Program-made: the position numbers and the translations under genes
Shown: positions 1-6,683 of the stretch, piece after piece
How positions within the stretch are numbered: position 1 is the first letter of the stretch
How the letters are laid out: each line of letters begins with the position of its first letter
The notes under the pieces: model-generated
Told to the model about the DNA's origin: nothing
Databases searched by the model: none
What the model saw: the letters and a program-made list of their open reading frames with translations, nothing else
Assembly (NCBI GenBank): GCA_021443625.1
Contig: JABUTP010000035.1
Span: 1 to 9,341 of the forward strand
DNA: 9,341 nt
Origin: Bacteroidales bacterium
GTDB taxonomy: Bacteria; Bacteroidota; Bacteroidia; Bacteroidales; UBA932
Reading direction: 5' to 3'

Positions 1-141
1 TTGTTGTATCCGCTCTTGCCGGAAGGATATTTCAGAATAGGCAGATTGAACTGCGTCCTTTTGATAAACCTTGAAGTGCTGATTAAGGTCGCTTTGGCAA
101 GATTGTCCAATAATATCACTGCAGGGAAATAACTACACACA
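1..141. other. Unresolved left-edge segment, possible partial gene on either strand
   Basis: This stretch lies beyond the yggS stop and no gene in it can be assigned with confidence. On the minus strand a frame is open from about position 140 to the window edge. It has possible GTG starts at 138-140 and 117-119, so it could be the first 40 or so codons of a fourth gene downstream of yggS. It includes residues reading NLPILKYPSGKSGYN, which look protein-like, but I do not recognise them. On the plus strand, frame 1 is open from position 1 to a TAA at 130-132 and could be the tail of a convergent gene. Third-position GC is close to 50 percent in both frames and does not separate them. No ATG start, terminator hairpin or RNA gene is visible. 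Confidence 0.25.
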
Positions 142-786
142 TTACCGCCCGCCGAAAATGGCGGATCCTATCCTTACCATGGTCGCCCCCTCTTCCACAG
201 CTATCTTCCAGTCGCCGCTCATTCCCATTGAAATCTCAGGAAGACCGAGTTCATCGGCCAGGGCCTTTGCCTGACGGAACTCGCTGCGGATTTGGTCTGC
301 ATCGGTCGTGTTGGTGGCCATTGTCATTACTCCTGCAATTTCCACCCCTTCATAAGCGCCACCGGCCGCCTCACGTGCCACCGTACGCAGTTCGTCTGCA
401 GTAAATCCGTGTTTGGTCTGCTCCTTGGCCACGTGCAGTTCCAGAAGGCATTTAACCTTCCTGCCGGCCTTCTGTGCCGCCTTTGAGACTGCCTCCAGAA
501 GACTGACGGAATCTATCGAGTGAATCATTGCGGCGTAAGGCACTACCATCTTTATCTTGTTGGTCTGGAGATGCCCTATGAAATGCCATTCGATATCTTT
601 GGGAAGATCCTCTGCCTTGGCGGCAAGTTCCTGCGGACGGTTTTCGGCAAACCTCCGCTGTCCGCAGCCATAGGCCTCGAGAATGTCGCCCGCGGGCTTG
701 TATTTTGAAACTGCCAGCAGGACAACTCCCGCCGGCAGTTCACTAATTATCGAGTTGATATTGTTCGCGATGTTATTTGCGTCCAT
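142..786 (-). CDS. yggS: YggS/PROSC family pyridoxal-phosphate homeostasis protein
   Basis: The product is a 214-residue cytoplasmic PLP-binding protein of the YggS/PLPBP family. The family has the alanine-racemase N-terminal TIM-barrel fold but no known catalytic activity; it buffers free pyridoxal phosphate and affects amino- and keto-acid balance. Visible hallmarks are LLAVSKYKP with the presumed PLP-linking lysine at K28, FAENRPQE (family form FGENYVQE), HFIGHLQTNK, GVMTMA, and the C-terminal phosphate-binding stretch MGMSGDWKIAVEEGATMVRI followed by GSAIFG. It is slightly shorter than E. coli YggS (about 234 residues), mainly at the N-terminus, and looks complete. The ATG at 784-786 lies inside the end of yidC, a 14-bp overlap in another frame, so it is probably translated from the yidC message. 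An A-rich CAGAAGCAAA precedes the start and there is no Shine-Dalgarno. The family assignment is secure; its role in this operon is inferred. Confidence 0.95.
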   Translation of the reverse strand: MDANNIANNINSIISELPAGVVLLAVSKYKPAGDILEAYGCGQRRFAENRPQELAAKAEDLPKDIEWHFIGHLQTNKIKMVVPYAAMIHSIDSVSLLEAVSKAAQKAGRKVKCLLELHVAKEQTKHGFTADELRTVAREAAGGAYEGVEIAGVMTMATNTTDADQIRSEFRQAKALADELGLPEISMGMSGDWKIAVEEGATMVRIGSAIFGGR

Positions 787-2644
787 TTTGCTTCTGTTGC
801 TGCTGGTATGTCTTCTGAGCCTCTTCCAACCTCATCTGGAACTTGGATTTCTTGGCGGGGCCGCTCTTCTCGGCAGCCGTCTTGGCCTTGATCTGGGCCA
901 TAATCTTCTCCTCATCCACAAACCATTTGCGGATAACCCAGTTCTGGACTATAGTGATGAGGTTCGAAAGCATATAGTAATAACTCAAACCTGCAGAGAA
1001 GTTGTTGCAGAGAAGCACCATGAATATCGGCATGAACCAAACCTGCATGAACTTCATTCCCGGCATCTGCTGTCCGGTATCCATCGTTCCCATAGTCATC
1101 TTGGAGTAGAAGAACATCGTGATGCCCATCAGGAGGGCGAACAGCGAAATATGGTTGCCGTAAAGCGGGATATTGAAGCCGAATTCGAGAATGGAATCGT
1201 AGGTGCTGAGGTCGTGTGCCCAGAGGAAACTCTGCTGGCGGAGCTCAAACGACGAGGGGAAGAACCGGAACATCGCATAGAGTATGGGGAACTGCAGCAG
1301 AATGGGCAGACACCCGCCGTATATGCTCACTCCCGACTTCTTGTACAAATCCATTGTGGCCTGCTGCTTTTTCATGGCATCGGCTTCCTTGGAATACTTG
1401 GCGTTGATCTTGTCTATCTCGGGCTTGAGCACTTTCATCTTGGCCGATGAAGTGTAGCTGCGGAGTGTGAGGGGCGAAATGACCAGCTTGATGATCAATG
1501 TCAATATCAGGATTATGATTCCGTAGTTCGAAATGGACTTGTTGAGCCAGTTGAAAATGGGGATTATGACATAGCGGTTCACCGAGCCCACGAGCCACCC
1601 TCCCAAGGGGAGGAGTTTGTCGTATTTGCGGTCATACCCTTTAAGAATCGGATAGTGGTTGGGGGTGAAGTTGAACTGGAAAGACTTGGTAAAGTCGGGG
1701 GTCTTTTCTCCGTACTGCACATCCAGAACCGCCTGGCAGGCCATCAGACGCTGCGCGGCATCGGTTTCGGGATAACTGTTGGCGGCAACCTCTCCAGACA
1801 CAAAACCATCCTGACTGTAGAGGATTGCCGAGAAGAACTGCTGTTTGAACGCCACCCACTCGGTGTTTCCGGCAAGCTGCTCGCGGCCGCCGTCCTTGCG
1901 GAGTGAAATCTGCTTTACATCCTCGCTTCCCATATAGCAATAGCCCAACGAAGAGTAGTTCTTCTCGTTGGTATATCCTTTCTCGAGGCGGGGAACATCC
2001 ATCTTCCAGGTGATGCGGCACTGCGACGACGAGCGGGGGATGAACCTCTCCATCCCTACAAAACGCATTGCCAGATCCACGGTGTAGCCGCTCTCCGCAA
2101 TGGAATAGACATTGTCTATATAGGCGTCATCATCGACGTCAAGACGCAGGGTGACACTGCGCGGACCGGAAGAGACGACGCGGTAATTGAGGTCGGTGGT
2201 GTTGATGTACTGCCCGGCGTCAAGTTCCACATCGAAACTGCTGGACCCCTGGGGCATCAGATAAAGGGCTGTGCTGTCGTGCCTGAAGAATTTCTTGAGC
2301 AGCACCTCCTGAGGTTGTCCTCCCTTTGTCGAGAACGTTATCTGAACGTCTTCGTTTGACAAGGTGACCTTCTCTTCTGCAGCACTGCCGGCGGCAAGGG
2401 CAAGGGCACGGGTCCTGTAACGGCTGAACAGCACACTGTCAAGCTCGGATGCAGCGGAGGCCGTATCGACGGCGGATGCAGCCAGGGCCTCTTCTTCGAG
2501 ATACTTCAGCGCCTCTGCCCGCGCAACGGAATCCGCCGCATAGGCTGCAGCCTGCTGCTTCTCAAATTGTTTTGTATTGTACCAGCTGAATAAAAGAAGG
2601 ACTATTCCTATGAGGACAAACCCGGTAATGCTCGACCTATTCAT
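773..2644 (-). CDS. yidC: YidC/Oxa1/Alb3 membrane protein insertase
   Basis: This is the inner-membrane insertase that inserts and folds membrane proteins, alone or with the Sec translocon. With the start chosen here it has 623 residues, in line with Bacteroidota YidC and longer than E. coli YidC (548). Order of parts: TM1 about 6-21; a large periplasmic P1 beta domain about 92-335; then the conserved five-helix core with segments near 370-394, 444-462, 498-516 and 532-571; then a Lys/Gln-rich cytoplasmic tail about 573-623. The motif ISPLTLRSYTSSAKM aligns with E. coli YPLTKAQYTSMAKM, and this alignment puts K386 where E. coli has R366 of the hydrophilic groove. The reading frame extends 15 codons upstream to 2689, but family proteins begin at the residue corresponding to M16 (MNRSSITGFVLIG), so I start at 2644. 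That leaves an 8-bp overlap (ATGAATAG) with the DUF349 gene. GGGAGAGG lies immediately before the ATG, too close for a standard Shine-Dalgarno, which suggests translational coupling. Confidence 0.97.
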   Translation of the reverse strand: MNRSSITGFVLIGIVLLLFSWYNTKQFEKQQAAAYAADSVARAEALKYLEEEALAASAVDTASAASELDSVLFSRYRTRALALAAGSAAEEKVTLSNEDVQITFSTKGGQPQEVLLKKFFRHDSTALYLMPQGSSSFDVELDAGQYINTTDLNYRVVSSGPRSVTLRLDVDDDAYIDNVYSIAESGYTVDLAMRFVGMERFIPRSSSQCRITWKMDVPRLEKGYTNEKNYSSLGYCYMGSEDVKQISLRKDGGREQLAGNTEWVAFKQQFFSAILYSQDGFVSGEVAANSYPETDAAQRLMACQAVLDVQYGEKTPDFTKSFQFNFTPNHYPILKGYDRKYDKLLPLGGWLVGSVNRYVIIPIFNWLNKSISNYGIIILILTLIIKLVISPLTLRSYTSSAKMKVLKPEIDKINAKYSKEADAMKKQQATMDLYKKSGVSIYGGCLPILLQFPILYAMFRFFPSSFELRQQSFLWAHDLSTYDSILEFGFNIPLYGNHISLFALLMGITMFFYSKMTMGTMDTGQQMPGMKFMQVWFMPIFMVLLCNNFSAGLSYYYMLSNLITIVQNWVIRKWFVDEEKIMAQIKAKTAAEKSGPAKKSKFQMRLEEAQKTYQQQQKQNGRK

Positions 2645-4538
2645 CCTCTCCCAACTGTTTAATCTTTTCTTCCAGTTCGGCAAGGTCACTCTTCGCCTGA
2701 TCTATCTGCTTGCGCAAATCGTCGAGAAGGGCACCGGCATTCTTGAAGAAACCGAGGTTGTTTTCCCAGGTGGCTATATCCTGCTCGAGTTTTCCGTATT
2801 TGTCTATGAGTTTGTCACGCTCTGACATCGGACGGGCGGGCTGCTGGCGGTTTTCGCCACGGCTGCGGCGGGGACGGAGTTCCTCCACCAGATCCCCGAA
2901 CTTGGCAGAGAGGGCGGAATTGTATGCTTCGGCAATCTTGTCTTTCATCTTGAAGGGGATGAAACCGATGGCTGCCCACCTGGCCTGGAATTCCTTGAGG
3001 GCTGCCATCTGGGCCTCGTTGTCCTCCTGGGGTTCGTATGCCTCGATGTCGGCGATGAGGGCCTTTTTGGCCGCCAGATTTACTGCCATTTCACTTCCTT
3101 TGCCCCCGCCGTTCTTGGCCTTGTTGTCAAAGAATTTGTCGCAGGCGGCACGGAAACGGTTCCATACCTGATCCGATTTCTTCTTGACCACCGGCCCGAT
3201 TTCTTTCCACTGCTTCTGGAGGTTTATGAGAATATCGGAAGTCTGCTTCCAGTCCTGGCTGTCGGCAAGGGCCTCGGCCTGCTCGCAAAGGGCGATTTTC
3301 TTTTCAAGATTCTCCTTGAGCTGGTCTTTGTGCTCGGTGTGGAACTCTTTCTTGATGTTGTAGAACTTGTCGAAGGCGGCACGGAAACGTTCGTAAATCT
3401 TGTCGTTTTCCTTTCTTACGGCAAAACCGATGGTGCGCCACTCCTTCTGAAGATCCTGCATCTGCTTGGAGAGATTGCCCCAGTCGCTGTCGGGCTTGAG
3501 TTCGGAGTTGGCAATGGCTTCAGCCTTTTCGCAAAGCACGGTCTTGAGTTCGAGATTCTTCACCTGGGCGGCCTTCTGCTCTTCGAAGAATCCTTGATAT
3601 TTCTTGTTTATGCGGGCGGTTGCGGCCTTGAAGCGCTCCCAGATTTCCTCACGAACTTCTTTGGCCACGGGGCCGAGTTCCTTCCACTCGTCGTGGAGTT
3701 TCTGGAGGGTGCGGAATGCAGCCACGGAATTTTCGCTGTCGGCCAGTTCTTCCGCCTTGCGGCACAACTCCTCCTTTGCCTCAAGATTCTTCTTGAAATC
3801 GATATCGCGGAGTTCGCGGTTGATTTTGACGAAATCGTAAAAGACCTCCACGTTGTGATTGTAGGACTCATACAAATCCTTTGCCTTGAGGGCGGGAACG
3901 GGGCCGACTGCACGCCAGCGGTTCTGCAGTTCCCTGAAGCGGGGGTATGCCTTGCCGATATCATCGGGGTTCTCCTCTACGAGAGCCTTGATTTCGGCCA
4001 GTATCTTCGACTTCTCCTCATAATTGGCCTCCTTGAGTTCGGCCTGCTCCTTGAGGTGGGAGGCACGGATGGTTTTATATTTCGAGAGAAGATTCTTGAA
4101 GCCGCGCTCAATCTCCTCAAAAGGATTGGCAGAAGCCGTCTCACGTGCCGTTTCTTCTCCCTGACCTTCCTGCTCATTTGCGTCCGAAACGCCCTGTGCG
4201 GGGGTGTCGGCAGTGTTTTCCAACTCCACTTCGCCTGCTTCAGGCTCCGGGCAACCGGCTGCCACTCTCTCCCTGTGCAGGGTTTTGTAGAAATTGGCTT
4301 TGATGGCCTCGGCATACTTGCAGAGTTTCTGGACATCCTCACCGTCAATGAGGTTGGCCAGGGCATCTGAAAGTTCCTTCAGACTCTTGTGGGCAAAATC
4401 AGGTTCTTCTTCGGCATTCGACTGATCATCGACTTCGGGGGCAGGCTGTTCGCTCTGGAGGGTTGCCTCCACTGCGGGGGTTTCCTCAATTTCGGTACTT
4501 TCCACTACGGGAACAGCTTTGTTAAGATCTTCACTCAT
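2637..4538 (-). CDS. DUF349-repeat coiled-coil protein
   Basis: This 633-residue soluble protein contains five DUF349 repeats and has no assigned biochemical function. Residues 1-150 form an acidic Glu/Asp/Ala/Pro-rich segment that is probably disordered. Residues about 150-550 carry the repeats, each with a W-(K/R/A)-x-(I/L/V)-G-(P/F) core followed by a basic helix such as WNRFRAACDKFF or YERFRAAFDKFY. The core tryptophans are W208, W285, W367, W444 and W521, i.e. spacings of 77, 82, 77 and 77 residues. The C-terminal 570-633 is a heptad-like coiled coil rich in Lys, Glu and Leu. There is no signal peptide or membrane segment, so a cytoplasmic location is inferred. The ATG at 4536-4538 follows the A-rich leader AACAAAAAACACC without a Shine-Dalgarno. 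It is the first gene of the unit, and its TAG overlaps the yidC start. The family call is firm. A helical scaffold acting on membrane-protein biogenesis would fit the context but is only a guess. Confidence 0.9.
   Translation of the reverse strand: MSEDLNKAVPVVESTEIEETPAVEATLQSEQPAPEVDDQSNAEEEPDFAHKSLKELSDALANLIDGEDVQKLCKYAEAIKANFYKTLHRERVAAGCPEPEAGEVELENTADTPAQGVSDANEQEGQGEETARETASANPFEEIERGFKNLLSKYKTIRASHLKEQAELKEANYEEKSKILAEIKALVEENPDDIGKAYPRFRELQNRWRAVGPVPALKAKDLYESYNHNVEVFYDFVKINRELRDIDFKKNLEAKEELCRKAEELADSENSVAAFRTLQKLHDEWKELGPVAKEVREEIWERFKAATARINKKYQGFFEEQKAAQVKNLELKTVLCEKAEAIANSELKPDSDWGNLSKQMQDLQKEWRTIGFAVRKENDKIYERFRAAFDKFYNIKKEFHTEHKDQLKENLEKKIALCEQAEALADSQDWKQTSDILINLQKQWKEIGPVVKKKSDQVWNRFRAACDKFFDNKAKNGGGKGSEMAVNLAAKKALIADIEAYEPQEDNEAQMAALKEFQARWAAIGFIPFKMKDKIAEAYNSALSAKFGDLVEELRPRRSRGENRQQPARPMSERDKLIDKYGKLEQDIATWENNLGFFKNAGALLDDLRKQIDQAKSDLAELEEKIKQLGEDE
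2895..3941 (-). repeat. Five tandem DUF349 repeats within the coding region
   Basis: Residues about 200-548 of the protein consist of five divergent tandem repeats with an average period near 78 residues (about 234 bp). Each contains a helix ending in a Trp core: NRWRAVGPV, DEWKELGPV, KEWRTIGFA, KQWKEIGPV and ARWAAIGFI. An amphipathic, positively charged helix follows each core. The first four units retain an aromatic doublet near the end (VFYDF, GFF, KFY, KFF), while the fifth is the most degenerate. The repeats are clear in protein but not at DNA level, which indicates old duplications rather than recent unstable ones. Confidence 0.85.
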
Positions 4539-4563
4539 GGTGTTTTTTGTTAAGTTTGTTTAA

Positions 4564-4578
4564 GATGCTTCTGGCATC
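4564..4578. other. Small inverted repeat in the DUF349 gene leader
   Basis: GATGC, a 5-nt spacer TTCTG, then GCATC forms a perfect 5-bp stem. It lies 25 nt upstream of the DUF349 ATG and inside its predicted 5' leader (transcribed right to left). It could form a small RNA hairpin near the ribosome landing site. A stem this short arises often by chance, so the functional claim is weak. Confidence 0.25.
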
Positions 4579-4648
4579 GTCTGTCTTCAAGTTGCACAGC
4601 CGCGTCAACGCCCTTTACAAGCCAGCTTGGCGCAGCAGTCTTAAATTG

Positions 4649-4656
4649 CAAATGTA
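4649..4656 (-). promoter_or_regulatory. Candidate Bacteroidota -7 box for the DUF349-yidC-yggS operon
   Basis: Read on the minus strand this octamer is TACATTTG, an exact match to the Bacteroidota primary sigma-factor -7 consensus TAnnTTTG. It would start transcription near 4642 and give a leader of about 100 nt before the DUF349 ATG. The matching -33 TTTG is poorly placed: the nearest minus-strand TTTG (plus-strand CAAA at 4668-4671) leaves 11 nt between boxes instead of the usual 19-21. It is the best candidate in the only long gap upstream of the operon. Confidence 0.45.
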
Positions 4657-4664
4657 ATGAATTA

Positions 4665-4679
4665 TTCCAAAACTTGGAA
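4665..4679. promoter_or_regulatory. Operator-like palindrome TTCCAA-AAC-TTGGAA between the divergent promoters
   Basis: A perfect 6-bp inverted repeat with a 3-nt spacer, TTCCAA AAC TTGGAA, begins 8 bp upstream of the minus-strand -7 box. It ends about 40 bp upstream of the plus-strand -7 box. Its size and symmetry suit a dimeric DNA-binding protein that could control both directions at once. I know of no regulator with this exact site, and no regulator gene lies beside it in the window. Confidence 0.35.
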
Positions 4680-4719
4680 GATGCTGTTTTGAAATCTTTT
4701 TATTTGGGGGAATGTTGCG

Positions 4720-4727
4720 TATATTTG
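4720..4727 (+). promoter_or_regulatory. Candidate Bacteroidota -7 box for trmD
   Basis: TATATTTG matches the TAnnTTTG -7 consensus exactly. Transcription would begin near 4734 and give a leader of about 75 nt before the trmD ATG at 4810. Upstream TTTG motifs at 4688-4691 and 4703-4706 leave 28 and 13 nt between boxes, so neither is a textbook -33 element. This start point would also exclude the upstream in-frame TTG at 4735 as a translation start, supporting the ATG. Confidence 0.5.
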
Positions 4728-4809
4728 TGGTGATTTGCCGGTGTATCCGCCCCCTGCCGAAGAGCCCCGGGCGACGCACAACGGACAAAAGCGAGTCAAC
4801 TGTAAGAAA

Positions 4810-5493
4810 ATGCGCATCGACATCATAACCGCCGTGCCGGACCTGCTCGAGAGTCCGCTCAACCATTCGATAATCCAGCGGGCCAAGGAGAAGGGGCTCG
4901 TAGAGATATTCATACACAACCTGCACGACTACGGCACCGGCAGGTACAAGCAGATAGACGACTACCCTTTCGGAGGGGACGCCGGGATGATCCTTAAGAT
5001 AGGACCCATATTCCAGGTGATTGAAGAACTGAAATCGCAGCGGCATTACGACGAGGTGATATACACCTCACCCGACGGCGACATTCTGTCGCAGGGGATT
5101 GCCAACGAACTCAGCTGCGCCGAAAACATAATTATTTTATGCGGTCATTACAAAGGCATTGACCACAGAATCAGGGAGCATCTCATAACCCGTGAAATCT
5201 CCGTCGGAGATTATGTCCTGAGCGGAGGGGAACTTCCCGCAGCCATAATCTGCGACGCCCTCGTAAGACTGATCCCCGGGGCGATATCGGACGAGACAAG
5301 CGCCCTTTCCGACTCTTTCCAGGACGGGCTCCTCTCCCCTCCCATCTACACCCGGCCGGCCGAGTTCAACGGCTGGAAGGTGCCCGAGGTGCTGCTAAGC
5401 GGCAACCCCAGACTCATAAAAGAGTGGCAGGACACCCAGGCCCTTGAAAGGACCCGGCAACTCCGTCCCCATCTTCTCAACGACAAACAGTAA
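4810..5493 (+). CDS. trmD: tRNA (guanine-N1)-methyltransferase TrmD
   Basis: TrmD transfers a methyl group from S-adenosylmethionine to N1 of guanine-37, next to the anticodon, in a subset of tRNAs. This prevents +1 frameshifting and is essential or nearly so in many bacteria. The 227-residue product is normal in length. It has the SPOUT knot signatures [11 protein letters not shown] (50-60), YTSPDGD (85-91), [10 protein letters not shown] (111-120), the SAM-binding stretch [14 protein letters not shown] (131-144), and [16 protein letters not shown] (168-183). By alignment D168 corresponds to the E. coli catalytic aspartate D169. The frame extends upstream to a TTG at 4735, but those 25 codons do not resemble TrmD, whereas [13 protein letters not shown] at 4810 matches the usual N-terminus. 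It is not linked here to rpsP, rimM or rplS, its partners in E. coli. It stands first in a two-gene unit, divergent from the DUF349 operon. No Shine-Dalgarno is visible. Confidence 0.97.
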   Translation: MRIDIITAVPDLLESPLNHSIIQRAKEKGLVEIFIHNLHDYGTGRYKQIDDYPFGGDAGMILKIGPIFQVIEELKSQRHYDEVIYTSPDGDILSQGIANELSCAENIIILCGHYKGIDHRIREHLITREISVGDYVLSGGELPAAIICDALVRLIPGAISDETSALSDSFQDGLLSPPIYTRPAEFNGWKVPEVLLSGNPRLIKEWQDTQALERTRQLRPHLLNDKQ

Positions 5494-5504
5494 AACAAAC
5501 GATA

Positions 5505-6671
5505 ATGAACAAAAGAGTCATAACCGTCCTGGCGTTGGCAATTGCCGCATTCACCGCAAATGCCCAGATAATCTCGGGCCCGTATCTGCAGAATGTAAGC
5601 GAAACCGGATTCACGGTGGTCTGGGATACCAAAGACACCACGTTGGCCTGGGTTGAGATAGCCCCGGATGACGGAACCCATTTTTACAACACCGAAAGGG
5701 AGAAGATTTGGGAAACGAATCTCGGCCGCAAGAAGGTTGGCACCCACCACGTGATTGAAGTTTCGGGGCTGGAACCCGGATCAACCTGGCGCTATCGTGC
5801 CCTGTGCAGCGAGGTCACCGCCTACGATGGGAATGCCAAGGTGATTTACGGAAAGACCTTCGGCACCGACGTCTATTCCAAGACCCCGCCTGCAATCACC
5901 CTTCCCAGCAGTAAGAAACCCTCCACCCGGTTTGCAGTGTGCAACGACATCCACGCGGCAAACGACAAGCTTCGAGGGTTGATGGCGGATGCCGCCGGAC
6001 AGAACTACGATTTTGTAGTTTTCAACGGGGATTTGGTTTCGATGATGAAATCCACCGAACACATCCGGGAGAGTTGGCTCAACTCCGCCGCTGAACTTTT
6101 TGCCGACCGCATTCCGCTCTATGTCGCCCGCGGCAACCACGAAACGAGAGGGGTGGCAAGCACGCGGTTTATGGAGTATTTCCCCACGAGCAGCGGCCAG
6201 CCCTACTACTGGTTCCGCTACGGTCCCGCCTTCTTCCTGGTGCTGGACGGCGGCGAGGACAAGCCCGACAATGACATAGAATACTGCAACCTGGGACTTT
6301 ACGACGAATACCGGACTCGGGAGGCGGAGTGGATTGCAGATATTGTGGAGAGCGCCGAATGGAAAGCCGCCCCCCTGCACATCGTTTTCTGCCACATCCC
6401 TCCCGCAAATGGAGGCTGGCACGCCGACCAGGACATATACGACAAATTTGTTCCGATACTCAACAATGCCGGAGTGGATGTGATGTTGTGCGGACATCTG
6501 CACCGCCACGACTACCGTCCCAAGGGGAGCTGCGAAGGCATTGGTTTCCCGATTGTAGTAAACGATATGCAGACCCTTATGACAGTCGATGCCGACAAGT
6601 CGGGCAAAATATCCATAAAGATATACGACGACAGAAAAGCCGTATCCAAAGAAATTGAAATCAGAAGATAA
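5505..6671 (+). CDS. Secreted calcineurin-like phosphoesterase with PAP-type N-terminal domain
   Basis: This 388-residue exported metallophosphoesterase probably hydrolyses phosphomonoesters or diesters in the periplasm; the substrate is unknown. Residues 1-20 form a signal peptide with an ANA cleavage site before Q21 and no lipobox cysteine. Residues about 21-120 form a fibronectin/PAP N-terminal-like beta domain (GPYLQNVSETGFTVVW, then HHVIEVSGLEPGSTWRYRAL). Residues about 140-365 hold the complete metal-binding set: D148-x-H150, G175-D176, G210-N211-H212-E213, H297 in CHIPP, and H331-x-H333 in CGHLH. True purple acid phosphatases have DxG and GDxxY. Here the first motif is DIH and the tyrosine position after GD is not Tyr (GDLVSMM), so the enzyme should not be purple and is closer to generic calcineurin-like enzymes. 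It starts 11 bp after trmD, so the two are probably co-transcribed, though a functional link to tRNA methylation is not implied. The C-terminus ends normally, with no Por-secretion tail evident. Confidence 0.88.
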   Translation: MNKRVITVLALAIAAFTANAQIISGPYLQNVSETGFTVVWDTKDTTLAWVEIAPDDGTHFYNTEREKIWETNLGRKKVGTHHVIEVSGLEPGSTWRYRALCSEVTAYDGNAKVIYGKTFGTDVYSKTPPAITLPSSKKPSTRFAVCNDIHAANDKLRGLMADAAGQNYDFVVFNGDLVSMMKSTEHIRESWLNSAAELFADRIPLYVARGNHETRGVASTRFMEYFPTSSGQPYYWFRYGPAFFLVLDGGEDKPDNDIEYCNLGLYDEYRTREAEWIADIVESAEWKAAPLHIVFCHIPPANGGWHADQDIYDKFVPILNNAGVDVMLCGHLHRHDYRPKGSCEGIGFPIVVNDMQTLMTVDADKSGKISIKIYDDRKAVSKEIEIRR

Positions 6672-6683
6672 TCCCTACGGACT

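Noticed and set aside
683..1450. A 255-codon plus-strand frame opposite the ends of yggS and yidC
   Set aside because: It spans the antisense of two recognisable genes, has no coherent domain pattern, and reads as low-complexity Leu/His sequence.
2645..2689. A 15-codon N-terminal extension of YidC
   Set aside because: It would enlarge the overlap with the DUF349 gene to 53 bp and precedes the conserved first residues of Bacteroidota YidC.
3330..4370. A 346-codon open frame on the plus strand opposite the DUF349 gene
   Set aside because: It is the antisense of Lys/Glu/Leu-rich coiled-coil sequence, which automatically yields long Leu/Phe-rich open frames; the opposite strand has clear DUF349 repeats.
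4621..4631. GCCA-GCT-TGGC as a terminator or riboswitch stem in the DUF349 leader
   Set aside because: A 4-bp stem with a 3-nt loop and no U-run is within chance expectation; no known riboswitch core is visible around it.
4735..4809. A 25-codon N-terminal extension of TrmD from a TTG
   Set aside because: The extra residues are unlike TrmD, the usual N-terminus begins at the ATG at 4810, and the candidate promoter would start transcription at about the TTG itself.
4615..5046. A 143-codon minus-strand frame across the promoter region and trmD start
   Set aside because: It overlaps trmD antisense and the intergenic region and has no recognisable domain.
5781..6509. A 242-codon minus-strand frame opposite the phosphoesterase
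   Set aside because: The plus strand carries every metallophosphoesterase motif; the antisense frame has no recognisable motif.
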